From: Dinoroseobacter sp039192165
GTDB lineage: Bacteria; Pseudomonadota; Alphaproteobacteria; Rhodobacterales; Rhodobacteraceae
Length of the DNA stretch: 64,000 bases
Assembly (NCBI GenBank): GCA_039192165.1
Contig: JBCCXD010000015.1
Span: forward strand, 3,010 to 67,009
Reading direction: 5' to 3'
Made by a program: the position numbers and the translations under genes. Positions 16,043 to 25,294 of the stretch are shown one piece after another; the stretch's first letter is position 1, and every line of letters starts with the position of its first letter. The notes below the pieces were generated by a model. It was not told where the DNA came from and did no database searches. It saw only the letters and a program-made list of their open reading frames with translations.

Positions 16043-18400
16043 ATGGGTGTGAAAGAGATCTTTGACGATCTGAGCTATGGTCCTGCGCCAGAAGATGCGA
16101 CTGTCGCCCAAGCCTGGCTGTCGCACCATGATGCCTGCTTTGGTCACTTTGTGAATGGCGCCTTCACAAAACCACGGTCTGATTTCGAGACCAAGAACCC
16201 GGCAACCGGGCAGCGCCTGGCACAACTGACACAAGGCACCGAAGCGGACGTGGACACTGCGGTGCAGGCCGCCCGACGAGCGCAACCGCGATGGGCCAAA
16301 TTGCCCGGACATGCGCGGGCGAAACACCTCTACGGTCTCGCACGCCTTTTGCAGAAGCACGCACGGCTTTTCGCGACGCTCGAAACACTGGATAACGGCA
16401 AGCCCATTCGGGAAAGCCGCGACATCGACATCCCGTTGGCGCAGCGGCATTTCTATTATCATGCAGGACTTGCCCAACTGATGGAGACTGAGCTGCCTGG
16501 ACGCGTACCGCACGGGGTCTGCGGGCAGGTCATTCCATGGAACTTTCCACTGCTCATGCTTGCCTGGAAAGTGGCGCCTGCCCTTGCTGCGGGCAATACT
16601 GTTGTTCTGAAACCGGCTGAATGGACCTCTCTGACCGCGTTGCTTTTTGCGGACGTCAGCCGCGAGGCGGGCTTGCCGAACGGCGTCTTAAACGTCGTGA
16701 CGGGGGATGGGCAAACCGGTGCGGCCGTTGTGGCGCATAAGGGCACCGACAAAGTGGCGTTTACCGGCTCGACCGATGTGGGCCGCGCAATTCGCGTCGC
16801 GACGGCCGGCTCCGGCAAAGCGCTGTCACTGGAGCTGGGTGGCAAGTCACCGTATTTGGTTTTTGAAGACGCCGATATCGACTCGGCGGTCGAGGGTTTG
16901 GTCGACGCGATCTGGTTCAATCAGGGGCAGGTCTGCTGTGCAGGATCACGGCTGCTCGTGCAGGAAGGGATTGCCCAGCGGTTCGAGAAGAAGCTGCTGA
17001 ATCGCATGGCCAAGCTGCGTATCGGGGATCCGCTGGACAAATGCATCGACGTGGGCGCGGTCATCGATCCGGAACAGCGAAAGAAGATCGCAGCCATGGT
17101 AGACGCAAGTAGCGGCACAGCGCACACGGCGGCCACCGCTCTGCCCAAGAAGGGCTGCTTTTATCCCCCCACGCTGATCACCGGTCTTGCGCCTGCCGAT
17201 CCGCTTATGCAGGAAGAGATTTTCGGGCCAGTGCTGGTGTCCTCGACATTTCGAACGCCGTCGGAAGTCATCGATCTGGCCAACAATACCCGCTACGGGC
17301 TTGCGGCCACGGTCTGGACGGAAAACATCAACGTCGCGCTCGACATCGCTCCTAAACTGGCGGCCGGTGTGGTCTGGGTGAACGGGACCAATATGTTCGA
17401 CGCCGCTGCCGGATTTGGCGGAGTGCGCGAAAGTGGGTTCGGGCGCGAAGGCGGTTGGGAGGGGCTGCAAGCTTACACCAAACCCTTTGCACCAGGTTCA
17501 CCGGCTTTGAAGCGCATTTCGCCCGAGCCCGCCCCCAGCGAGGCTGAGTTGCCAGATGGTCTCGACCGAACCGCCAAGATGTATATCGGCGGAAAGCAAG
17601 CACGCCCCGATGGCGGATACTCGCGCACGGTTTGGTCGCCGCGTGGGCGTTTGCTCGGCCACGCACCGATTGGAAACCGAAAAGATATCCGCAACGCAGT
17701 TGAAGCAGCCAGCGGGGCAGCAGGCTGGTCGCGCAGCACAGCGCATTTGCGAGCACAGATCCTCTATTACATCGCAGAAAACCTCAGCGCACGCACCGGA
17801 GAGTTTACCGAACGCCTGCGTGGTCTGACCGGGGTGCAGGCCCGTACTGCTGAAGCTGAAGTAGAGGCGTCGATTGCCCGCCTTTTCACCTGGGCTGCCT
17901 GGGCAGACAAGTTCGACAGTGCCGCCAAACCTGTCCCGATCCGCGGCGTAGCCCTTGCGATGCGGGAACCTATAGGTGTCATTGGAGCACTGTGCCCGGA
18001 TGAAATGCCGCTGCTTGGCCTGGTCACGGTGATGGGCGCAGCACTGTCCATGGGCAACCGTGTCGTTCTGGTCCCGTCTGAACCGGCACCTCTCGCCGCC
18101 ACTGATCTTTATCAAGTGCTCGACACATCTGACGTACCAGGCGGGGTGGTCAACATCGTGCCCGGTACGCATGCGGACCTCGCGCCGCATCTGGCTGCGC
18201 ATATCGGCGTGGATGCAATGTGGTCTTTCTCCTCCACCGATTTGTCAGCAAAAATCGAGGCGGCTTCGGCGAGCAATCTCAAAAGGACATGGGTCAATAA
18301 TGGCCGAGCCCGGGACTGGGGTGCCGTCGATGCAGAAGCCCGTGTCTGGCTGGAGGCTGCGACCGAGATTAAAACGGTCTGGGTCCCTTATGGCGCCTGA
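16043..18400 (+). CDS. double-domain aldehyde dehydrogenase linked to deoC
   Basis: A 785-residue protein, about one and a half times a normal ALDH. Residues about 1-480 form a complete ALDH: QVIPWNFPLLMLAWK, FTGSTDVGRAI, LELGGKSPYLVFEDADID and the nucleophile region NQGQVCCAG (C298/C299). Residues about 500-785 repeat the NAD-binding half (KMYIGGKQARPDGGYSRTV, then MREPIGVIGALCPDEMPLL) but end before any catalytic Glu/Cys motif. ATG 16043 follows AAGAAAGG. Next to deoC it most likely oxidises acetaldehyde or another short aldehyde. The second half may serve oligomerisation, as in known two-domain bacterial ALDHs. Confidence 0.9.
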   Translation: MGVKEIFDDLSYGPAPEDATVAQAWLSHHDACFGHFVNGAFTKPRSDFETKNPATGQRLAQLTQGTEADVDTAVQAARRAQPRWAKLPGHARAKHLYGLARLLQKHARLFATLETLDNGKPIRESRDIDIPLAQRHFYYHAGLAQLMETELPGRVPHGVCGQVIPWNFPLLMLAWKVAPALAAGNTVVLKPAEWTSLTALLFADVSREAGLPNGVLNVVTGDGQTGAAVVAHKGTDKVAFTGSTDVGRAIRVATAGSGKALSLELGGKSPYLVFEDADIDSAVEGLVDAIWFNQGQVCCAGSRLLVQEGIAQRFEKKLLNRMAKLRIGDPLDKCIDVGAVIDPEQRKKIAAMVDASSGTAHTAATALPKKGCFYPPTLITGLAPADPLMQEEIFGPVLVSSTFRTPSEVIDLANNTRYGLAATVWTENINVALDIAPKLAAGVVWVNGTNMFDAAAGFGGVRESGFGREGGWEGLQAYTKPFAPGSPALKRISPEPAPSEAELPDGLDRTAKMYIGGKQARPDGGYSRTVWSPRGRLLGHAPIGNRKDIRNAVEAASGAAGWSRSTAHLRAQILYYIAENLSARTGEFTERLRGLTGVQARTAEAEVEASIARLFTWAAWADKFDSAAKPVPIRGVALAMREPIGVIGALCPDEMPLLGLVTVMGAALSMGNRVVLVPSEPAPLAATDLYQVLDTSDVPGGVVNIVPGTHADLAPHLAAHIGVDAMWSFSSTDLSAKIEAASASNLKRTWVNNGRARDWGAVDAEARVWLEAATEIKTVWVPYGA

Positions 18401-18481
18401 TTGGCGGGCAGTGCTGGTTCTGATCCCGCGACCCTTTGGCGTGTCCGAGCCCCGCACAGGATTGTAGTCTGAGCGCTCCTC

Positions 18482-19579
18482 TCAGTCCTGCGTTGGCCCG
18501 GCGTCCTCCGACAGGGTCTTAGACGTGTGCATATGCTCCGTCGCGAAAGTATCCCAAAGCGTGACGAATAAGCCTGCCAGGACCGGTCCGAGCACCAAAC
18601 CGGCTGCGCCGAACGCAGCAAGGCCTCCGAGAGTAGAGATCAGGATCATAATGTCGTTCATGGCCGCGTCACGACCCACGAGCTTCGGCCTGAGCAGATT
18701 GTCGATCGTTCCGACGACTGCCATGCCCCAGATACCAAGGCCAATGGCAGGCGTGAGCAGTCCCTGCGCAAACAGCCAGGCGACGCCGCAAAGCACAATC
18801 AGAGTGGGACCGATCCCCGGTATGACCGAAAAAACTGCCATGACCACGCCCCAGAACGCAGCTCCGTCGATTCCGGCGGCCCAGAATCCCACACCGCCGA
18901 GAACACCTTGAATGATTCCAATCAGAAAAGTGCCTTTGATTGTCGCGCGGCTGACGGAAATCATGCGATCCCGCAACGCGGTCTGGGTCGCGGGTGCAAG
19001 ACCGGAGTACGACAGCAACAAATCGATCACTGGCCTGTCCATCTGCAGGAAAATAAAAAAAGCATAGATGAACACGAAAAGGCTCAGAAAAAAGCTAGCT
19101 GTGCCGCGGGTGATGCTGCCCAACGCTGATACCAAAAACCCACCCACAGCGGAGGCCAGTTCCCCAAGTTTTGCTGCGATTTGGGCACTGTAATCGCCAA
19201 GCACGTCCTGGAACGGCACCCACTCGGGCAAAGGATCATTCGGAGAAACCTGAGAGAGATCATTCAACCAAGCAGACGCGGCTTCGTTGATACCCTGAGC
19301 CTGATTTACAGCCAGCCAGCTTATCCCGGCAAGCGGCGCAATCACAGCGACAAGCAGAAGCAAAAGCGTCAGGGTCGCGGCAAGTCCTTTTCGGCCCTTC
19401 GTGATGGACGACAGTCTTGCAAAGAGCTTTGTGGACATCGCCGAAGCAATGGCGGCCAAAACAAGCGCAACAAGAAACGGCTGCACCATGCCTACAAAGA
19501 ACACCGATACCAACAGTGTTGTCACAAAGAGTGACAACCAGCGAAGAAAATCGCGGGATGGGGCGTTCAGCCTCGTCAT
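18482..19579 (-). CDS. AI-2E family (PerM/YdiK-type) membrane permease
   Basis: A 365-residue inner-membrane protein with paired N-terminal segments (about 13-60), a central soluble stretch (about 95-150) and C-terminal helices. The family motif region GIIQGVLGGVGFWAAGIDGAAFWGV (in part) and FSVIPGIGPTLIVL near residue 245 is clear. Members have been linked to autoinducer-2 export or Na+/H+ exchange, and the real substrate is usually unknown. Single gene, converging with the aldehyde dehydrogenase; 87 bases from the next minus-strand gene. Confidence 0.9.
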   Translation of the reverse strand: MTRLNAPSRDFLRWLSLFVTTLLVSVFFVGMVQPFLVALVLAAIASAMSTKLFARLSSITKGRKGLAATLTLLLLLVAVIAPLAGISWLAVNQAQGINEAASAWLNDLSQVSPNDPLPEWVPFQDVLGDYSAQIAAKLGELASAVGGFLVSALGSITRGTASFFLSLFVFIYAFFIFLQMDRPVIDLLLSYSGLAPATQTALRDRMISVSRATIKGTFLIGIIQGVLGGVGFWAAGIDGAAFWGVVMAVFSVIPGIGPTLIVLCGVAWLFAQGLLTPAIGLGIWGMAVVGTIDNLLRPKLVGRDAAMNDIMILISTLGGLAAFGAAGLVLGPVLAGLFVTLWDTFATEHMHTSKTLSEDAGPTQD

Positions 19580-19666
19580 GACCTCGGTCCGGAGCTAGCA
19601 GCGGCAAGGTTAGTGACCAAGCGCAGCATTTCGCAAGGCCGCAGGCAAAAAAGACTGCACAGACTT

Positions 19667-20320
19667 CTAAACGCTCTTCTTGCCTCGGATCCAGTCAAAC
19701 CCTTTGCCGATCCGCCCAAGGAACGTGTTCGGGCGTACGTTTTCCCGGCCCCATGATATGGCAATTTCATCAACGAGAGGCTCAATTTTGTCTTCCTCGA
19801 ACCGGCTCCACCAAAGCCATATCCGGAAGAAGATGAAGCCAAGCACAATGAAGAAGACGATATTGAACCATGGAATGATCGTCGGGTTGGGGGTGTCGGT
19901 TGCGTTTAAGCTGGTCATGTTCGGGAACACAGACATCCAGTTCGAGCGCCATCCATAGTGACGCACAATAACCCATTGGGGGGCGTCGCTGGTGGAGACA
20001 AGGTCCTTGGCCTGCGCATTCAGGTCACTGGCGTTGAACTTAAAATAGGGAGGCCACCCCCAGTTGGTATCTTCGTTGCGATAGACAATTTCGTGACCAT
20101 TGGTGCGCACCGCATCGACAAAGCGGACATCGCGGCTGTCCGTTTCTGGCGCGCCGCTGTCCGGCTTCGCCCAGAACATCCGGTTGTTGGCTGTAAAATC
20201 AACCCTGCGCTCGTAGGCATCCACAATCCGCACAACGTCGTGCCCGGGCAGTGTGTAGTGTAGGAATCCGCCCACCAGCAGGATGAGGAATAGCTTAAAT
20301 CCCCAACGGATATAGGTCAT
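19667..20320 (-). CDS. DUF1523 family membrane protein
   Basis: A 217-residue protein with an N-terminal membrane helix (about 7-25), a soluble, probably periplasmic middle (VVRIVDAYERRVD, NEDTNWGWPPYFKFN, DAPQWVIVRHYGWRSNWMSVFPN) and a second helix (about 148-170) followed by a charged tail. These conserved features match the DUF1523 family of Rhodobacterales and relatives, for which I know no function. AAGGAC precedes the ATG. It follows the small membrane gene by 31 bases, probably one transcript. Confidence 0.8.
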   Translation of the reverse strand: MTYIRWGFKLFLILLVGGFLHYTLPGHDVVRIVDAYERRVDFTANNRMFWAKPDSGAPETDSRDVRFVDAVRTNGHEIVYRNEDTNWGWPPYFKFNASDLNAQAKDLVSTSDAPQWVIVRHYGWRSNWMSVFPNMTSLNATDTPNPTIIPWFNIVFFIVLGFIFFRIWLWWSRFEEDKIEPLVDEIAISWGRENVRPNTFLGRIGKGFDWIRGKKSV

Positions 20321-20351
20321 GTTTCAGTCCTTTTCCGGGTCTACCCGGCCC

Positions 20352-20615
20352 TCAGTCCCAATTCGTCAGGATCGCCAACGCCACCGTCAAGGCTGCCGGA
20401 AATCCGTAGACGCCCCAAATCAGGCGTCGTTTCAGCTCTTTCTCCAGCGGCACCATACCCGCGGCGAGATACTCGTCCAAAGATCCGGGTTGGCCAGCGT
20501 CCAACCAATCGGCTTCAAGCGCGCGCGCTTTTCTGGACCGTTGTAGCATGGCCGCCAGCAGGTGCGCTACGGCCAGCGCCATAAAAACAAACAGACTGAC
20601 CCGCAGAAAAGCCAT
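20352..20615 (-). CDS. small two-helix membrane protein
   Basis: An 87-residue protein not recognised as a named family. It has hydrophobic segments at about residues 3-24 and 65-83 flanking a charged loop (RSRKARALEADWLDAG). ATG 20615 has an AAGGAG site at good distance; a GTG one codon upstream is too close. It is the first gene of a two-gene unit with the DUF1523 gene and may be its partner. Confidence 0.65.
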   Translation of the reverse strand: MAFLRVSLFVFMALAVAHLLAAMLQRSRKARALEADWLDAGQPGSLDEYLAAGMVPLEKELKRRLIWGVYGFPAALTVALAILTNWD

Positions 20616-20720
20616 CACACGCTCCTTTTTGTTCGCACTCTAAAGATGGGGTGCGCGCCCGGCTCTGAAAAGGGGATTGAGGGGATTGCCGCCCACCTCG
20701 ACCGCACCTACCGTCGGCGC

Positions 20721-22001
20721 ATGGACGACACTCAGCTCACCCAAGCTATTCTGGCCCGTCGCAACGACTTGATCACGCTGACCCAAGACCTGATCCGTAT
20801 CCCGACGCTGAATCCGCCTGGCCGGAACTATCTCGAGATCTGCAGATTTCTTGAGGCACGTTTAACTGCGCACGGGTTTACCTGCGAACTGGTGCGCGCC
20901 GAAGGCGCACCGGCCGACAGCACTGCATTTCCACGCTGGAATATCGTCGCCCGCAGAAGCGGCACGCAGCCAGGTGACTGCGTCCATTTCAACTCACATC
21001 ACGACGTTGTGGAAGTCGGCCATGGCTGGACCAAGGATCCTTTCGGGGGTGAGCTGTTGGACGGGCGCATCTATGGGCGCGGAGCCTGCGATATGAAGGG
21101 CGGCTTGGCCGCGTCAATTGTCGCGGTCGAAGCCTTTGTCGAGACATTCCCAGATTTCAGTGGTGCGGTTGAAATTTCAGCGACAGCAGATGAAGAATCA
21201 GGCGGCTTCGGCGGCGTAGCCTACCTTGCCGAAAACGGCTGGTTTGACCCCGAGCGCGTGCAGCATGTCATTATTCCGGAACCTCTCAATAAGGATCGGA
21301 TATGCCTTGGGCATCGTGGTGTCTGGTGGGCTGAGATCGAGACCAAAGGCCGGATTGCGCACGGGTCGATGCCCTTTCTTGGAGACAGCGCGATCCGGCA
21401 TATGAGCGCGGTCCTGCACGAGATTGAAACTGCGCTTTACCCCTATCTCGCGACGAAGAAGACCCAGATGCCCGTCGTGCCCGAGGGCGCACGACAGTCG
21501 ACGCTTAATATTAATTCGATCCATGGCGGGGAACCTGAGCAGGATCCCGGCTACACCGGGTTGCCTGCACCCTGTGTTGCCGACAGATGCCGTATTGTAC
21601 TCGACCGACGTTTCTTAATCGAAGAAGACCTTTCAGAGGTCAAAGATGAAATCGTGCATCTGCTCGAGAAAGTAAAAGCCCAGCGCCCGACCTTTTCCTA
21701 CGAGATCCGTGAGCTTTTCGAGGTGGTTCCCACCATGACGGACAAAGACGCGCCCGTCGTACGCTCGGTGGCTCGGGCAATCGAGGCGGTGCTGGCGCGG
21801 CAACCCGACTATGTCGTCAGCCCTGGCACCTATGACCAGAAGCATATCGACAGGATCGGACGGCTGAAGAACTGCATCGCCTATGGCCCGGGGATTCTGG
21901 ACCTTGCTCATCAACCAGATGAGTGGGTGGGAGTTGAGGATATGCTCGACAGTGCCCGTGTGATGGCACTGACCTTGAAAGAGCTGCTGGTCACCAACTA
22001 G
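20721..22001 (+). CDS. M20 family deacylase (ArgE/DapE type)
   Basis: A 426-residue di-zinc hydrolase acting on an N-acyl or peptide-like bond. The zinc and catalytic residues are visible: HFNSHHDVVEVG (His and Asp), GRGACDMKGG (bridging Asp), TADEESGGFGG (general base Glu and metal Glu) and the final His in LDLAHQPDEW. The central dimerisation domain is present. ATG 20721 is chosen because homology-like sequence begins there (MDDTQLTQAIL); the ribosome site is weak. The aldehyde dehydrogenase 37 bases downstream suggests deacylation to an amine whose aldehyde is then oxidised (inference). Confidence 0.88.
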   Translation: MDDTQLTQAILARRNDLITLTQDLIRIPTLNPPGRNYLEICRFLEARLTAHGFTCELVRAEGAPADSTAFPRWNIVARRSGTQPGDCVHFNSHHDVVEVGHGWTKDPFGGELLDGRIYGRGACDMKGGLAASIVAVEAFVETFPDFSGAVEISATADEESGGFGGVAYLAENGWFDPERVQHVIIPEPLNKDRICLGHRGVWWAEIETKGRIAHGSMPFLGDSAIRHMSAVLHEIETALYPYLATKKTQMPVVPEGARQSTLNINSIHGGEPEQDPGYTGLPAPCVADRCRIVLDRRFLIEEDLSEVKDEIVHLLEKVKAQRPTFSYEIRELFEVVPTMTDKDAPVVRSVARAIEAVLARQPDYVVSPGTYDQKHIDRIGRLKNCIAYGPGILDLAHQPDEWVGVEDMLDSARVMALTLKELLVTN

Positions 22002-22038
22002 ACCCGCTTCCAGCCATACGCATCCAAAGGACAGCCCC

Positions 22039-23496
22039 ATGACAAATGAAGCAGACTACGATCCGGGCTTTGCGACCGACCGAATGCTGATCGGGGGCGT
22101 GTGGGAAAGATCCACCGGCACGCTGGACCTGACAAACCCGTCCGATGGCAGCTTTCTTGCTCGAATTCCTCGGGGACGGGCCCTGGATATCGACGCAGCG
22201 GTTCAGGCCGCGCGCAAAGCTCTTGAAGGCCCGTGGGGCCAGAGAACCGCAACAGAGCGAGGCCGCGTGCTGACGCGTCTGGGCAACCTCGTCAAAGAGC
22301 GTGTCGACTGGCTTGCCGAGATGGAGGCGCAGGACGTGGGTAAGCCGCTGACGCAGGCGCGTGCAGATGCGATTGCGCTGGCGCGTTATCTTGAGTTTTA
22401 CGGGGGCGCCGCCGATAAGGTGATGGGAGAAACGATCCCTTACCAGGCAGGCTACACCGTCTACACCCTGCGCGAGCCGCACGGGGTCACAGGACACATT
22501 GTCCCCTGGAATTACCCTATGCAGATCATTGGACGCTCGGTGGGTGCAGCACTGGCGATGGGCAACGCCTGCGTTCTTAAACCAGCGGAAGAGGCCTGCC
22601 TGACAGCACTGGCTTTTGCCCGTCTTGCACAAGAGGCCGGACTACCCGATGGCGCTCTGAACGTCGTTCCCGGACTGGGAGAGGAAGCCGGAGCTGCCTT
22701 GTCGGCCCATCCCGGAGTAGATCATCTTAGCTTTACCGGATCGGTGCCCGTAGGCGCGAGTGTGCAGGCAGCCGCCGCACAGAACATCGTCCCCGTGACG
22801 CTCGAACTTGGCGGCAAGTCCCCACAGATCGTTTTTGACGATGTCGATCTTGATCGCGCCCTACCCTTCCTCGTGAATGCTGGCATCCAGAACGCCGGAC
22901 AAACCTGCTCGGCTGCCTCGCGCATCCTGGTGCAAGCATCCCGGCTCGAGGAGGTCACGCGCGCTATGGCTGCTTCCTATGAGACCCTTGAAGTTGGACC
23001 CGCTTTGTCCGACCCCCACGTCGGTCCGGTGATCTCTGCGCGGCAGAAAAGCATCGTCGAGGGTTTCCTCGCAGAAGCTGGACCCGCGCACGTCATTGCA
23101 ACCGGAGTTTTGACCGACAGAGCATCTGAAACCGGGCACTATGTACTGCCACATCTGCTCTCAGGTATGAGCCCCGACCACGCCCTTGCCCGCGATGAGG
23201 TCTTTGGACCGGTACAAGTCCTGCTGCCTTTCGAAACCGAAGACGAAGCTATTGCAATCGCCAATGGTACCGATTTCGGACTGGTGGCCGGGGTCTGGAC
23301 GGACAGTGGCGCCCGCCAGATGCGCCTTGCCAAAGCGCTGCAGGCCGGCCAGGTTTTTATCAACAATTACGGGGCCGGGGGCGGCGTGGAGCTTCCCTTT
23401 GGCGGCGTTGCAAAATCCGGTCATGGACGCGAAAAGGGCTTTGAGGCCCTCTATGGATTCTCTCAGCTGAAAACCGTCGCGGCCCATCACGGCTAG
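22039..23496 (+). CDS. aldehyde dehydrogenase, betaine/aminobutyraldehyde type
   Basis: NAD(P)-dependent ALDH of 485 residues. Motifs in order: GHIVPWNYPMQIIGRS, FTGSVPVGASV, LELGGKSPQIVF (catalytic Glu), NAGQTCSAASR (catalytic Cys near residue 288) and LPFGGVAKSGHGREKG. The sequence resembles BetB/PuuC-like enzymes that oxidise amino- or trimethylammonio-aldehydes. It forms a likely operon with the M20 deacylase. Exact substrate not decided. Confidence 0.9.
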   Translation: MTNEADYDPGFATDRMLIGGVWERSTGTLDLTNPSDGSFLARIPRGRALDIDAAVQAARKALEGPWGQRTATERGRVLTRLGNLVKERVDWLAEMEAQDVGKPLTQARADAIALARYLEFYGGAADKVMGETIPYQAGYTVYTLREPHGVTGHIVPWNYPMQIIGRSVGAALAMGNACVLKPAEEACLTALAFARLAQEAGLPDGALNVVPGLGEEAGAALSAHPGVDHLSFTGSVPVGASVQAAAAQNIVPVTLELGGKSPQIVFDDVDLDRALPFLVNAGIQNAGQTCSAASRILVQASRLEEVTRAMAASYETLEVGPALSDPHVGPVISARQKSIVEGFLAEAGPAHVIATGVLTDRASETGHYVLPHLLSGMSPDHALARDEVFGPVQVLLPFETEDEAIAIANGTDFGLVAGVWTDSGARQMRLAKALQAGQVFINNYGAGGGVELPFGGVAKSGHGREKGFEALYGFSQLKTVAAHHG

Positions 23497-23550
23497 CAGG
23501 CAAGTGCTTCTTTTGCCCGGCAACCAGATCCCTTTCGGCAGACCGCTCCT

Positions 23551-24543
23551 TCAGATCAAGCCTTCGGCAACAAATTTTGCGCGCACGTCTGTTTTGGGCC
23601 GCGCCCCAAAGTGGCTTATCACCTCTGCTGCTGCGACAACTCCCATGCGTCCGCAGGTCTTCAGATCCTGACCGGTCACGAGCCCGTACAAAAACCCGGC
23701 AGCGAACTGGTCTCCTGCTCCGGTGGCATCCACTGGCACGACCTTCCGCACCGGCACTTCCGCCCGCGCATCCCCACGCAGCAGGATCACCGGGTCTCCA
23801 GACCGCGTGCAAACCACTAATTCGCAAACAGAGGACGCCTGCGCCAAAGCCTGATTGAGATCATCTGTTTCGTAGAGCGCTTCGAACTCATGCTGGTTGC
23901 CGATCACGAAATTCAGCTCATCGGCAACCAGTCGTTGAAAATCTGCCCGATGCCGGTCAACGCAGAACGGATCCGAAAGCGTGATGCCCGCATGTCCGCC
24001 CGAAGCGCGTGCATAGCGGGCCGCGGCCTCGAATGCCGCCTTCCCAGGAACCTTGTCAAAAAGATATCCTTCAAGGAAAAGAAGACCAACGTCGGAGAAC
24101 ACGTCTTCCGCGACGTCCTCAGGGCCGAGGTCAGCACCGGCACCCAGGTAGGTGTTCATAGAGCGCTCGCCGTCGGGCGTGACAAAAATCATCGAACGAG
24201 ACGTCGGAGCCTCGACCTCTGGGAGCGGCAGGTTTGGAAAGGCTGTGCCTTCCGCTTCCATGCCCTGCGCGTAAAACCGGCCCAGTGCATCATCCTTCAC
24301 ACGCCCGATAAAGGCACAGCGCACACCGAGTTCTCCAAGGCCAGCCAGTGTGTTCGCCACTGAGCCACCCGGCGCCTGCACCCGCTCTGACATGGCCGCG
24401 TAGAGCATCTCGGCCCGCGGTCGATCCACAAGCTGCATTATCCCTTTCTCGATCCCCATATGATCCAGAAAGCTGTCATCGGTCTGGGCCAGGACATCAA
24501 CGATGGCATTGCCGATACCGACAACTTGAAACGATTTTGTCAC
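23551..24543 (-). CDS. PfkB family sugar/nucleoside kinase, adenosine-kinase-like
   Basis: A 330-residue ribokinase-fold kinase. The N-terminal GIGNAIVDVLAQTDDSFL and GGSVANTLAGLGELG fit the PfkB substrate lid region. The C-terminal signature VDATGAGDQFAAGFLYGLV carries the catalytic Asp and anion hole. The overall pattern resembles bacterial adenosine kinases of this family. GTG 24543 overlaps the nth stop in a GTGA arrangement, so I prefer it to the upstream ATG 24567. It is translationally coupled to endonuclease III. Confidence 0.85.
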   Translation of the reverse strand: MTKSFQVVGIGNAIVDVLAQTDDSFLDHMGIEKGIMQLVDRPRAEMLYAAMSERVQAPGGSVANTLAGLGELGVRCAFIGRVKDDALGRFYAQGMEAEGTAFPNLPLPEVEAPTSRSMIFVTPDGERSMNTYLGAGADLGPEDVAEDVFSDVGLLFLEGYLFDKVPGKAAFEAAARYARASGGHAGITLSDPFCVDRHRADFQRLVADELNFVIGNQHEFEALYETDDLNQALAQASSVCELVVCTRSGDPVILLRGDARAEVPVRKVVPVDATGAGDQFAAGFLYGLVTGQDLKTCGRMGVVAAAEVISHFGARPKTDVRAKFVAEGLI

Positions 24544-25184
24544 GCTGTTTTTTCCTCGAATTGGCACAAGTCATTAATGGGGCATACCCCACAGGAGGGT
24601 TTGCGCGCTTTGCAGATATAACGTCCGTGCAGGATCAGCCAGTGATGCGCATGGTGTTGAAAATCGACGGGAATATGATCCTCTATCGCGCGTTCCACGG
24701 CAACGACATCCTTGCCCGGGCAAATTCCTGTCCGGTTGCCGACGCGGAAGATATGCGTATCAACAGCCTGTGCCGGATGCCCCCACCACATGTTCAGAAC
24801 AACATTTGCCGTTTTACGTCCAACACCGGGCAGGCTCTCCAGAGCGGCGCGTGAATTTGGCACCTCTCCGCCATAGTCTTCCACAAGAATTCGGCTGAGC
24901 TTGATCACGTTTTTTGCTTTATTGCGGTAGAGCCCAATAGTTTTGATGTGCTTGATCACACCCTCTTCGCCGAGAGCGAGCATTTTCTCTGGCGTGTCAG
25001 CAATTTTGAACAAGTCTTTGGTCGCTTTGTTCACCCCGACATCGGTTGCCTGCGCAGACAGCGCCACCGCCACAACAAGTGTATAGGCGTTCACATGATC
25101 CAACTCGCCCTTTGGTTCAGGATCAGAGGCCTGAAACCGGGCGAAAATCTCGCGGATGGTATGGTAGGACAGTTGCTTAGCCAT
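24540..25184 (-). CDS. nth: endonuclease III
   Basis: Base-excision repair DNA glycosylase/AP lyase for oxidised pyrimidines. The 214 residues contain the helix-hairpin-helix LPGVGRKTANVVL with the catalytic Lys, the catalytic Asp in VDTHIFRV, and the C-terminal iron-sulphur loop C-x6-C-x2-C-x5-C (YICKARKPSCGVCPINDLC). ATG 25184 fits the family start; the extension to 25382 overlaps the divergent promoter. First gene of a pair with the PfkB kinase. Confidence 0.96.
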   Translation of the reverse strand: MAKQLSYHTIREIFARFQASDPEPKGELDHVNAYTLVVAVALSAQATDVGVNKATKDLFKIADTPEKMLALGEEGVIKHIKTIGLYRNKAKNVIKLSRILVEDYGGEVPNSRAALESLPGVGRKTANVVLNMWWGHPAQAVDTHIFRVGNRTGICPGKDVVAVERAIEDHIPVDFQHHAHHWLILHGRYICKARKPSCGVCPINDLCQFEEKTA

Positions 25185-25294
25185 GGCTCCTAATGCCTCG
25201 CTGAACAAACGACGGCAAGCGCCGCTTTTCCGCAAATTCCGGGTCGCAAGGCAGGCGGCGACCCCATAGGTTTGACTACGAAAGGAGACGCGTG

